From: Spirochaetae bacterium HGW-Spirochaetae-7 | Lineage (GTDB): Bacteria > Spirochaetota > Spirochaetia > Treponematales > UBA12059 | Direction: 5' to 3' | DNA length: 22,100 nt | Assembly (NCBI GenBank): GCA_002839245.1 | Contig: PGXR01000011.1 | Location: 1 to 22,100, forward strand | In this document: positions 8,316-15,419 of the stretch, piece by piece | How positions within the stretch are numbered: the first letter of the stretch is position 1 | How the letters are laid out: every line of letters starts with the position of its first letter | The notes under the pieces: model-generated | What the model saw: only the letters and a program-made list of their open reading frames with translations | The model's database searches: none | Told to the model about the DNA's origin: nothing | Program-made: the position numbers and the translations under genes

Positions 8316-9470
8316 CTAGCGGCGCCCGGCCAATCCGTGCACCAGGTAGTCCCCGATTCCCTCGACGATGGCCCGCGCGTTGTGCGGAGACCGGTCGAAG
8401 GCTACCTCCATGCCGTAGTAGTGAGAAATGCCCATCATGAACTCGATGGCGCTGTCGATGTAGGCTGGATCCGCCGCCACTGCCGCTGGATCCAGTCCGG
8501 TATCGGCTTTTTTCAGGTATCCGCGCCTGAAAGCCTCGTAGTATTCCTTGACGGTCGCCGGAGCGACGAACTCGCCTTCGCGCGCGATGCTGTAGCACCA
8601 GGGGTCGAGCGACAGGTAGACGCCAAAGAGGAATATGCCCTGCAGTTCCTCCTCGAGCCGGTTGAGGCCGGGGCTCAGATTGGCCGCTATGAAGCGCCGT
8701 ACTTCGTGACCGACGGTCGTGATCTGCTCCCGGAAGAAGCTCTCTTTGCCGTCGAAGTACTTGTAGAAGGCCCCCACCGACAGGTTGGCGGCATCGGTGA
8801 TCTCATGGATGTTGACGGAGTGGTAGCCGCGCTCGCCGAAGAGGCGCTTGCCGGCGCTCATCAGGCGCTCCCGGCTCGTCTCTCCCAGGCTTATCGCCGG
8901 CGGCGTTATAGTGATGTCGAAGACGCGCGCGGGTTCCCATCCCAGTTCCCTGAACGCTCCGTACGCCACGATGTCGGTGAGCGCCGGGATCGAGACCCGC
9001 GCCCCCTGCAGCGCCGAGCGGACCGCGGCGAAGCGCAGCCCGCCGATGGCCACCAGGTATTCCGGGACGCCGGCGGTCCGGCCCAGGACCTTGGACAGCA
9101 CCCTGCGATACATGTCGGTCAGGCGGTGCTCATACTCGAAAAAGCGGTACTGGCCTTCCCGGAACACCGTGACGAGGTCGACGTGCTCCGCGGAGAAGCG
9201 TACGACTATGCCTGCCATGCTCGCCAGCCTGTCGTGGAGGGTTTCGCCTTCGGTCTTCTCCAGCGCGTCGGCTATCCTGTCGATGACGTCCTCCAGGATA
9301 TTGCGGACGAGCGATTCCTTGTTCTCGAAGTATCTATAGAAAACGCCGTTGGACAGTCCCGAGGCGCGGCAAATTTCAGCGATGGAAACCGAAGAGTACC
9401 AGCGGGAAGAGAACAGGGCAACGGCGGTTTCTAGGATCCTTGCCTGCGTGCCTTTGTCGCGTTCACCCAT
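8316..9470 (-). CDS. Double TetR-type regulator: two TetR units in one chain
   Basis: A 384-residue protein, twice the usual TetR length, with two N-terminal-type TetR helix-turn-helix domains. The first spans about 10-60, with recognition region GLSNGVFYRYFENKESL. The second spans about 200-250, with NLSVGAFYKYFDGKESF. Each is followed by about 135 residues of ligand-domain type, and both ligand domains carry a similar REGxF/Y segment (REGQYRF at 104-110 and REGEF later). The chain thus resembles a covalently linked TetR dimer. It is the first gene of the minus-strand operon and starts about 50 bases after a strong promoter (9528-9556). Its position between two divergent units suggests it represses both in response to a pathway metabolite, probably an acyl-CoA or acid (inference). 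The ATG at 9470 has GGAG eight bases upstream. Confidence 0.92.
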   Translation of the reverse strand: MGERDKGTQARILETAVALFSSRWYSSVSIAEICRASGLSNGVFYRYFENKESLVRNILEDVIDRIADALEKTEGETLHDRLASMAGIVVRFSAEHVDLVTVFREGQYRFFEYEHRLTDMYRRVLSKVLGRTAGVPEYLVAIGGLRFAAVRSALQGARVSIPALTDIVAYGAFRELGWEPARVFDITITPPAISLGETSRERLMSAGKRLFGERGYHSVNIHEITDAANLSVGAFYKYFDGKESFFREQITTVGHEVRRFIAANLSPGLNRLEEELQGIFLFGVYLSLDPWCYSIAREGEFVAPATVKEYYEAFRRGYLKKADTGLDPAAVAADPAYIDSAIEFMMGISHYYGMEVAFDRSPHNARAIVEGIGDYLVHGLAGRR

Positions 9471-9527
9471 CTGGTAGGCTCCATGCTGTTAGCGGTAATG
9501 AGAACCGATTCACGATTCCTGTCGCGT

Positions 9528-9556
9528 ATTATATGAGCGTATTGATACTATGGCAA
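9528..9556 (-). promoter_or_regulatory. Near-consensus sigma-70-type promoter for the double TetR operon
   Basis: Read on the minus strand, TTGCCA (rc of 9551-9556, five of six matches) is followed by exactly 17 bases and then a perfect TATAAT (rc of 9528-9533). The predicted start near 9520 leaves a leader of about 50 bases before the TetR ATG. Such a strong housekeeping promoter next to a regulator gene fits autoregulation by repression. Confidence 0.8.
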
Positions 9557-9559
9557 GGA

Positions 9560-9615
9560 CAATATGGAAAACACCAGATATTGCCGGAATGGTGCAAAAT
9601 GTTGCAGAATATTGC
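9560..9615. promoter_or_regulatory. Cluster of inverted repeats: candidate TetR operators in the divergent control region
   Basis: Three linked symmetries lie just upstream of the minus-strand promoter. CAATAT (9560-9565) and ATATTG (9578-9583) form an inverted repeat with a 12-base spacer. TGCAA-AATG-TTGCA (9593-9606) is a second one with a 4-base centre. ATATTGC occurs at 9578 and again at 9609, 31 bases apart, about three helical turns. A possible plus-strand -35 (TTGACG, 9616-9621) directly follows, though I see no good -10 for it. Symmetric sites of 14-24 bases are normal for TetR regulators. The repeats are seen; their role is inference. Confidence 0.5.
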
Positions 9616-9680
9616 TTGACGGATTTGAATAATTGATGCATAGATAGTGAGAGATGATTCACCATATCGAAGGAATGATG

Positions 9681-10703
9681 ATGCACGTCGGAATATGTGG
9701 CATTGGAGTCTATACCCCGCCCGGATACCTGACGGCGTCGGATCTCTCATCGGCGACCGGGGTTCCGGAGGACGTGATCGCCAGGAAAATCGGCGTAAGG
9801 CGCAAGCCGGTGGCGGGCCCCGATGATACGACCGCCGTCATGGGCATCAAGGCGGCACGCGACGCGATGGCCGAGGCTGGTATCACCGGCAAGGATCTCG
9901 ACCTCGTCCTGTGGTGCGGCGCGCAGCACAAGGATTATCCATGTTGGCTGGCCGGCCTCTACGTCGCCAACGAGCTCGGCGCTTCGAACGCGTGGAGCTT
10001 CGACATGGAGGCGATGTGCGGTTCGATGATGGCCGCCCTCGACGTCGCCAGGAGCATGATGCTGACGAGGACCGACCTGTCGACTGTGCTCCTCGTTTCA
10101 GGCTACCGCAACAACGACCTCATCGACCTTCGCGAACCGTCTACCCGCTTCATGATGGATATAGGCTCGGGCGGCTCCGCCCTGGTATTGAGGAAGAACG
10201 CCGGAAAGAACGTCGTACTCGGCTCCGCGTTCAAGGGTGACGGCTCGCTGAGCCTCGACTGCATAGTACCGACGCTCGGGGCCAAGGCCTGGCCCCCCGT
10301 CGATGGCGACCTTGCGAAGGCGCACTTCATGGTTTCCGACGAGAAGGCGTTCAAGGCCAGGCTCGGAGAGAAGACCATGCCTAACTTCTACTGGGTCATC
10401 GACCGGGCTCTCGAGCTGTCGGGCGGATTGTCGCGAGGCGATATCGGCTATCTCGCGGTGCTGCACTTCAAGAGGAGCGCCCACGACGCGGTACTCGCCG
10501 AACTGGGCCTCGACGACGGAAAGACCACCTACCTGGAAGACTACGGCCACCTGGGACAGAACGACCAGCTCCTTTCGATCAAGCTCGGCCTCGGGAGCGG
10601 GAAGATACACGACGGCGACAACCTGGTGCTCGTAGGGGCGGGGCTCGGTTTCGTATGGGCCGCGAGCGTCGTCCGATGGGGACCCGCGGCAAAAGGGGAA
10701 TGA
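9681..10703 (+). CDS. Second KAS III-like thiolase-superfamily enzyme
   Basis: A 340-residue protein with the KAS III/HMG-CoA synthase-like fold. It begins MHVGICGIGVYTPPGYLT and has the nucleophile C113 in EAMCGSMMAALDVA. The His of the triad appears kept as H262 in AVLHFKR (the PHQAN position). The Asn position reads YGHLGQND, giving H290 instead of Asn. It differs from the divergent paralog, which lacks both residues, so the two are not recent duplicates and may do different steps. The start at 9681 is chosen because AAGGA (9670-9674) is six bases upstream. Two ATGs at 9675 and 9678 are too close to that site, and one at 9654 has a poor site. It is the first gene of the long plus-strand unit that continues into the ABC importer after a 132-base gap. 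The reaction is unknown; acyl transfer or C-C bond formation or cleavage is likely. Confidence 0.85.
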   Translation: MHVGICGIGVYTPPGYLTASDLSSATGVPEDVIARKIGVRRKPVAGPDDTTAVMGIKAARDAMAEAGITGKDLDLVLWCGAQHKDYPCWLAGLYVANELGASNAWSFDMEAMCGSMMAALDVARSMMLTRTDLSTVLLVSGYRNNDLIDLREPSTRFMMDIGSGGSALVLRKNAGKNVVLGSAFKGDGSLSLDCIVPTLGAKAWPPVDGDLAKAHFMVSDEKAFKARLGEKTMPNFYWVIDRALELSGGLSRGDIGYLAVLHFKRSAHDAVLAELGLDDGKTTYLEDYGHLGQNDQLLSIKLGLGSGKIHDGDNLVLVGAGLGFVWAASVVRWGPAAKGE

Positions 10704-10753
10704 TCAGGGGAAAGACGCACCAGGGCGTGGCGACGGAACAACAGGTTCTTGTG

Positions 10754-10783
10754 GCGGGTATTCGGCTCCGGGCCGATTCCCGC
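10754..10783 (+). promoter_or_regulatory. Imperfect stem-loop before the substrate-binding protein gene
   Basis: GCGGG (10754-10758) pairs with CCCGC (10779-10783) and TCGGC (10762-10766) with GCCGA (10772-10776), with a small internal loop and a five-base TCCGG loop. It lies in the 132-base gap between the second KAS III-like gene and the binding-protein gene. No T tract follows, so a terminator is unlikely. It could mark mRNA processing or the 5' end of a separately expressed livK message. The rest of this gap shows no clear promoter. Confidence 0.4.
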
Positions 10784-10835
10784 CTGAGTCAATAATCGGG
10801 CGCTTTGGCGTCCGTCATGTACAAGGAGGACATAT

Positions 10836-12038
10836 ATGAAGAAAGCGTCAGCGATCCTCGCGATCCTCGCGCTGTCGGTCCCCGCCTTCGCCCAGTCGGG
10901 GAACATCAAGATCGGCGGCACCTGGCCGCTCGGCGACATCACCGGCAAGCAGGGCAGCATGGCCGCCCAGCAGGCCGTCGACGAGATCAACGCCGCCGGC
11001 GGCATACTCGGCCGGCAGCTCGAGCTGATCGTCATCGACGACGAGCTCAAGGCCGACAAGGGAGCCGCCGCCATCGAGAAGCTCGTCACCGTCGACAACG
11101 TCGACGTGCTGATGGGCGGCATGGCCTCGGGCGTCGCGCTCGGCCAGATTCCCGCGATGAAGAAATACGGCAAGATCGTCATATCGACCGGCGCCGCGTC
11201 GTACAAGGTCGAGGAAGCCCTCGGCGCCGATGCCAACTGGTACTTCCACCTCCACCCCTGGGACTACAACCAGGGCGCCTCCTATGCCCAGGGCTGGGAC
11301 GAGATCCAGAAGAAGTACCCGGCCATCAAGATCAAGAAGCTGTTCCTCGCGTACGAGGAAGGCGCCTTCGGCAAGTCGTCCTTCGACCAGACCAAGATCC
11401 TGTTCGGCGAGGGCGGCCGCTACGTCGTCGACGGAGCCCCGTTCAAGAGCGCGGCCCAGGGCGGCGGCGACTACGGCTCCATGCTCGAAACGGCCAAGGC
11501 TTTCAAGCCCGACCTCTTCCTGTGGGCCGGTTACGACGCCGACGCGCTGCCGATGCTCGAGCAGGCCAAGGCGATGAAGTTCAACCCCGGCGTCTACCTC
11601 GGAGCGCCTCCCGGATGGCCGATCGGCTTCCAGAACTCCAAGCTCGCGAACAACGTGATGCTCTACGGCATGTGGGCTCCGTCGATCAACGACATCAGCG
11701 CGGCCAGCAAGAAGTTCTACGACGGCTTCGTGGCCAAGTACAAGGCAGAGCCCGCTACCTACTTTGCCCCGCTGTCGTACTCCGCCGTCTACGTCTATGC
11801 CGACGCCGTAAAGCTCGCCGGCACCACCGAAACCAATGCCGTGATCAAGGCCCTCGAGGCGACCAAATACGCCTCGCCGCTCGGCCAGACCATCACCTTT
11901 ACCCCGGCCAAGATCATCAAGCACCAGGGCATCAAGAACCAGAAGATCCTCCAGTGGCAGAACGGCCGCCAGGAAGTCATCTGGCCGTTCGAGTCCGCGA
12001 CCGCCAAGCCCGTCTATCCCTTCCCCAAGTGGAAGTAA
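10836..12038 (+). CDS. livK: Liv-type ABC importer, periplasmic substrate-binding protein
   Basis: A 400-residue secreted protein of the amino acid/amide/short-acid binding family (Peripla_BP_6 type). A signal peptide is clear: MKK, a hydrophobic stretch, then AFA-Q near residue 19. The mature chain starts with the family strand IKIGGTWPLGDITGKQG, followed by AVDEINAAGGILGRQLELIVID. ATG 10836 follows a perfect AAGGAGG (10823-10829) with a six-base spacer. Codon use is strongly biased to GCC, AAG and CTC codons, as expected of a highly expressed binding protein. The permease and ATPase genes follow directly. The ligand cannot be read from sequence: the family binds branched-chain amino acids, amides, urea and short-chain or aromatic acids. 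The neighbouring CoA-transferase and hydrolases make a carboxylic acid or amide more likely than leucine. Confidence 0.95.
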   Translation: MKKASAILAILALSVPAFAQSGNIKIGGTWPLGDITGKQGSMAAQQAVDEINAAGGILGRQLELIVIDDELKADKGAAAIEKLVTVDNVDVLMGGMASGVALGQIPAMKKYGKIVISTGAASYKVEEALGADANWYFHLHPWDYNQGASYAQGWDEIQKKYPAIKIKKLFLAYEEGAFGKSSFDQTKILFGEGGRYVVDGAPFKSAAQGGGDYGSMLETAKAFKPDLFLWAGYDADALPMLEQAKAMKFNPGVYLGAPPGWPIGFQNSKLANNVMLYGMWAPSINDISAASKKFYDGFVAKYKAEPATYFAPLSYSAVYVYADAVKLAGTTETNAVIKALEATKYASPLGQTITFTPAKIIKHQGIKNQKILQWQNGRQEVIWPFESATAKPVYPFPKWK

Positions 12039-12064
12039 ACGCGGCTTGACCTGAAACCGATACA

Positions 12065-12090
12065 GCCGTCGGCCCCCCGGGGCCGGCGGC
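12065..12090 (+). promoter_or_regulatory. Strong GC stem-loop between binding-protein and permease genes
   Basis: GCCGTCGGCCCC (12065-12076) pairs along its whole length with GGGGCCGGCGGC (12079-12090), with one G-U pair. Only TTGTCCTT follows, a poor T tract, so read-through into the permease gene is expected. Stem-loops at this place are known in other binding-protein operons to protect the upstream mRNA, giving more binding protein than permease. Confidence 0.65.
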
Positions 12091-12127
12091 TTGTCCTTGA
12101 TCCATGCGATCGACCAGAGGGAAGCAG

Positions 12128-13051
12128 ATGGCGAACAAACGGAACGCGACCATGAACGTCGCGCTGATAACGGCGGTGGCCGCGGCCATCCTCGTATGGC
12201 GCCCGACCGTACTCATCAACGGCCTGCAATCGGCCGGCCTCTATGCCTCCATCGCGATCCCGATGGGACTCATCCTCGGCATCGTGCACATCGTCAACCT
12301 CGCGCACGGCGAGTTCATGATGGTGGCGGCCTACATTACGTATATGCTGTGCGCGGCCACGGGCATGGATCCGTTCGTCGCCATGGTTCCGGTAGCGCTC
12401 GTGACCGCGGCTTTCGGCTTCGTGATATACAAGCTGACCATCAGGCAGGCCCTCAAGGCGCCCGAGCTCAACCAGCTGATCCTGACCTTCGGTCTGGCGA
12501 TCTCGATGACGCAATTAGCCAATCTCCTGTTCACCTCGCAGACCCGCAAGCTGTCCTTCGACTACGTGTCGGCGTCGCTCGACATCGGGGACCTTTCCTT
12601 CGGTGTCTATAAATTCGTCTATATCGGCATAGCCTTGCTGATGATCGTTGGCCTCAAGCTTTTCCTGACGAGGACGACGACCGGCAAGGCCGCGCTCGCC
12701 GTCGGGCAGAACCCCAGGGGAGCGGCCATAGTCGGCATCGACGTCGACAGGACCTATGGCCTCGTGTTCGCCCTCGCCTCGGCCCTCGTCGGCATGATGG
12801 GCGCCGTATTCATCACCAGCGCCTCGATATTCCCGGCCGTCGGCAGTCCCTACACGATGAAGAGCTTCTGCCTCATCGCTATGGCCGGCATCGGCAACAT
12901 CCCCGGCATACTCGGCGCCAGCATCCTCCTTGGCGTATCGGAAAATATCCTCAAGGCGTTCCGCGGCACCCGCGGCTGGGCCGACATAGTATTCTTCGTC
13001 CTGATCATCACGGTGATACTCGGACGCTCGATCAGGGGGAAGAAGGCATGA
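12128..13051 (+). CDS. livH: Liv-type ABC importer, inner-membrane permease 1
   Basis: A 307-residue polytopic membrane protein of the LivH family that forms half of the translocation channel. Hydrophobic segments run through most of the chain, and the LivH-like blocks GLILGIVHIVNLAHGEFMMV and AVGQNPRGAAIVGIDVDRTYGLVF (the ATPase-contacting loop) are visible. ATG 12128 is preferred because GAGG lies about seven bases before it; an in-frame ATG at 12104 has no ribosome binding site and follows the stem-loop closely. The stop overlaps the livM start by four bases (ATGA), which implies translational coupling. Confidence 0.94.
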   Translation: MANKRNATMNVALITAVAAAILVWRPTVLINGLQSAGLYASIAIPMGLILGIVHIVNLAHGEFMMVAAYITYMLCAATGMDPFVAMVPVALVTAAFGFVIYKLTIRQALKAPELNQLILTFGLAISMTQLANLLFTSQTRKLSFDYVSASLDIGDLSFGVYKFVYIGIALLMIVGLKLFLTRTTTGKAALAVGQNPRGAAIVGIDVDRTYGLVFALASALVGMMGAVFITSASIFPAVGSPYTMKSFCLIAMAGIGNIPGILGASILLGVSENILKAFRGTRGWADIVFFVLIITVILGRSIRGKKA

Positions 13052-14004
13052 AGCTCAAGACCTCGTACCTATCCGCGGCCGTGATCGCCGCCGTGGTCAT
13101 CGCCTTCCCTGCCTTTCTCGGCGCGTACCCGCTCAACGTCGCGCGCAGCGTGATGACCTACATGGCCCTCGCCATATCCTGGGACATGCTCCTGCGCTCC
13201 GGACAGATATCGTTCGGCATAGCCGGCCTTTTCGGGCTCGGCTCATACGCCTCGGCGATAGCGGTGATGCGCGGCGGCATGGATCCGTTCCTCAGCATAC
13301 TGTTCGCTGCGGCCTTCGCGGGAGTCATGGCCTTCGCGCTGGGCTTCGCCATCCTCCGCCTGCGGGCGATGTACTTCTCGATAACCACGCTCGCGCTGAT
13401 GGAGATATTCCGCATCGTCATGCACAACCTGCACGACTTCTCCGGCGGTCCCGAGGGCATCGTGCTTTCGGCCCCGATCTTCGGCGGGAATTCGACCGCG
13501 CTGTACTGGCTCTGCCTGGCCGGCCTCTTCATCACGATAGGCGTGTCGTGGTACTTCGAGAAAAGCAAGATGCACCTTGCGCTGACGGCGATAAGGAACG
13601 ACGAGACGAGCGCGCGCTCGAACGGCGTCGACATCTTCCGCTACCTCCTGGTCGCCTTCGTGATCACGTCGATAATCCAGGGCATGATGGGGGCCATCCA
13701 GATCCAGTCCTACGGCTTCACGACGCCGGAGACGGCCTTCGACGCCAATTTCACCCTGCTGCCGCTGGCCATGGCGCTCCTTGGCGGCATCCACAGCACG
13801 ATAGGCCCGATGGCCGGCGCGGTGCTCCTCGGCGTAGCCTCGGAATGGCTCAAGCTGAAGATCCCCTACGGCCACCTGATGGTCTACGGCATCATCATCA
13901 TACTCGTCATCCTTTTCATGCCCCAGGGACTGGTCGGCCTGGCGCGCAGGATGCTACGGGGTTCCGACAAATCGGGCCGCAAGGCGGGAGCGAGCCATGA
14001 GTAA
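13048..14004 (+). CDS. livM: Liv-type ABC importer, inner-membrane permease 2
   Basis: A 318-residue polytopic permease of the LivM family, the partner of LivH in the membrane. Family blocks include MALAISWDMLLRSGQISFG near 35-54, FAILRLRAMYFSITTLAL around 100-118 and the cytoplasmic coupling loop LTAIRNDETSARSNGVD around 180. The C-terminal hydrophobic stretch is followed by a basic tail. It starts inside the livH stop (four-base overlap), and its own stop overlaps the livG start by eight bases, so the importer genes form one tightly coupled block. Confidence 0.94.
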   Translation: MKLKTSYLSAAVIAAVVIAFPAFLGAYPLNVARSVMTYMALAISWDMLLRSGQISFGIAGLFGLGSYASAIAVMRGGMDPFLSILFAAAFAGVMAFALGFAILRLRAMYFSITTLALMEIFRIVMHNLHDFSGGPEGIVLSAPIFGGNSTALYWLCLAGLFITIGVSWYFEKSKMHLALTAIRNDETSARSNGVDIFRYLLVAFVITSIIQGMMGAIQIQSYGFTTPETAFDANFTLLPLAMALLGGIHSTIGPMAGAVLLGVASEWLKLKIPYGHLMVYGIIIILVILFMPQGLVGLARRMLRGSDKSGRKAGASHE

Positions 14005-14716
14005 ACTTGTCACCTCAGGCCTGACCAAGGCCTTTTCGGGCCTCGTCGCCGTCAATAACGTCTCCTTCGCGATGGAGGAAGGAGAAATCCTGGGCATCAT
14101 CGGGCCGAACGGCGCGGGCAAGACCACGTTCATCCACCTGGTATCGGGAATCCTCATGCCGACCTCGGGAACGGTCGCGTTCAAGGGCAAGGACATCACC
14201 TACGCTCCCGCCCACATGCGGAGCCGCATGGGCATCGCCCGCACCTACCAGCTCATCCACCCGCTGGAAAACCTCAAGGTGATAGAGAACGTGATGGTCG
14301 GAGCCGTGTTCAGCAAGGACAAGAGCCTCAGGGAGGCGCGCAGGACCGCCGAGGAAATCTGCGCGGAACTTGAACTGGACAGGCTCGAGCGGGACACGAC
14401 GCAGCTGTCGATCTTCGAGATAAAGAAAATGGAAATCGCGCGGGCCCTCGCCAACGAGCCCGAGGTATTGTTCCTCGACGAAGTCATGGCCGGGCTCAAC
14501 AGCGACGAGACGAAAGGCATGATCGCCACCGTCCAGCGCATCGCCACGGAGCGGAAGCTGGCGGTCGGCGTCGTCGAGCACGTGATGGGCGTGATACGGG
14601 AGCTGACCCAGCGAGTCATAGTCCTGGAGGCCGGCGAGCTGATTGCCGAAGGTCCGTACGAGACGGTGTCCAAAAACCCGCGCGTCATAGAAGCCTACCT
14701 CGGAGGAGCCGCATGA
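13997..14716 (+). CDS. livG: Liv-type ABC importer, ATPase 1, with non-standard ABC signature
   Basis: A 239-residue cytoplasmic ATPase that powers the importer as a heterodimer with LivF. Walker A is GPNGAGKTT (36-44), the Q-loop glutamine is Q85, Walker B is VLFLDE (157-162) and the switch histidine is H195 in VVEH. The signature motif, LSGGQ in most ABC proteins, reads LSIFE (137-141), followed by a normal IKKMEIARAL. Some LivG proteins depart from LSGGQ (for example LxYGxQ), but loss of both glycines is marked. LivF keeps MSGGQ, so one of the two ATP sites would lack a standard signature. The start overlaps livM by eight bases, and the stop overlaps livF by four. Confidence 0.94.
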   Translation: MSKLVTSGLTKAFSGLVAVNNVSFAMEEGEILGIIGPNGAGKTTFIHLVSGILMPTSGTVAFKGKDITYAPAHMRSRMGIARTYQLIHPLENLKVIENVMVGAVFSKDKSLREARRTAEEICAELELDRLERDTTQLSIFEIKKMEIARALANEPEVLFLDEVMAGLNSDETKGMIATVQRIATERKLAVGVVEHVMGVIRELTQRVIVLEAGELIAEGPYETVSKNPRVIEAYLGGAA

Positions 14717-15417
14717 TACTCGACATCAAGAAACTCGAGACCGGCTATGGCCGGCTCCAGGTGCTCCGCGGCATCGACCTGTCGGTAGGCAAGGAATCGG
14801 TCGGCCTCTTCGGTCCGAACGGGGCGGGCAAGACGACGATCATCAACGCGGTAATGGGTATCGTCAAGCCATGGGCAGGCTCGATAGAGTTCGAGGGAAC
14901 GGCAATCGGCGGCAAGCCTACCCACTTCGTCGCGCGGGCCGGCATCGCCCTGGTGCCGCAGGAACGGGAACTCTTTCCCGGCATGAGCGTCGCGGACAAC
15001 CTGGAGCTGGGAGCGGCCTATGTCCCGCGCGGCAAGCCCATCATGGCGCAGCAGCTAGAAGTGGTGCTGACCCTCTTCCCGATACTCAAGGAACGGTACA
15101 AGCAGCTGGTCGGCACGATGTCGGGAGGACAACAGCGCATGGTCGCCATAGGGCGCGCCCTGATGGCCAACCCGGCGCTCCTGATACTCGACGAGCCGTC
15201 GCTCGGACTCCAGCCGTCCATCGTCGCCGAAGTTTTCGACCGCCTGTCCATCCTGAAGAAGGACATCGCGATCCTGGTCACCGAGCAGAACGTGCGGGAG
15301 AGCCTCAAGGCGATAGACCGCGGCTACGTCATCGAGAACGGCGCGGTCGTCCTCGAGGACACGGCGGCGGGGTTGGCCAACAATCCACACGTCATCTCGG
15401 CATACTTGGGAATATAG
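14713..15417 (+). CDS. livF: Liv-type ABC importer, ATPase 2
   Basis: A 234-residue cytoplasmic ATPase, partner of LivG. Walker A is GPNGAGKTT (34-42), the ABC signature is intact MSGGQQ (136-141) and Walker B is LLILDE (156-161). The switch position is EQN (191-193), where LivF proteins typically have Gln instead of His. The start ATGA overlaps the livG stop by four bases. Two bases separate its stop from the GTG of the alpha/beta hydrolase gene, which is good evidence that the hydrolase belongs to the same transcript. Confidence 0.95.
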   Translation: MILDIKKLETGYGRLQVLRGIDLSVGKESVGLFGPNGAGKTTIINAVMGIVKPWAGSIEFEGTAIGGKPTHFVARAGIALVPQERELFPGMSVADNLELGAAYVPRGKPIMAQQLEVVLTLFPILKERYKQLVGTMSGGQQRMVAIGRALMANPALLILDEPSLGLQPSIVAEVFDRLSILKKDIAILVTEQNVRESLKAIDRGYVIENGAVVLEDTAAGLANNPHVISAYLGI

Positions 15418-15419
15418 CC

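Noticed and set aside
8337..9434. Long plus-strand frame opposite the double TetR gene
   Set aside because: Antisense shadow: the minus strand encodes two clear TetR domains with promoter and ribosome binding site.
10700..10795. 31-codon frame starting at ATGA over the stop of the second KAS III-like gene
   Set aside because: Its ribosome binding site is only one base from the ATG and the peptide has no notable pattern (no regulatory codon run); overlap with a stem-loop is not enough evidence for a leader peptide.
10805..12049. Arg-rich 414-codon frame overlapping the substrate-binding protein gene, and the 358-codon minus-strand frame at 10848-11924
   Set aside because: Frame shadows of livK, whose signal peptide, ribosome binding site and family motifs are unambiguous.
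14871..15419. Upstream extension of the first alpha/beta hydrolase frame
   Set aside because: It is an Arg-rich off-frame reading of livF; the GTG at 15420 gives the proper hydrolase N-terminus.
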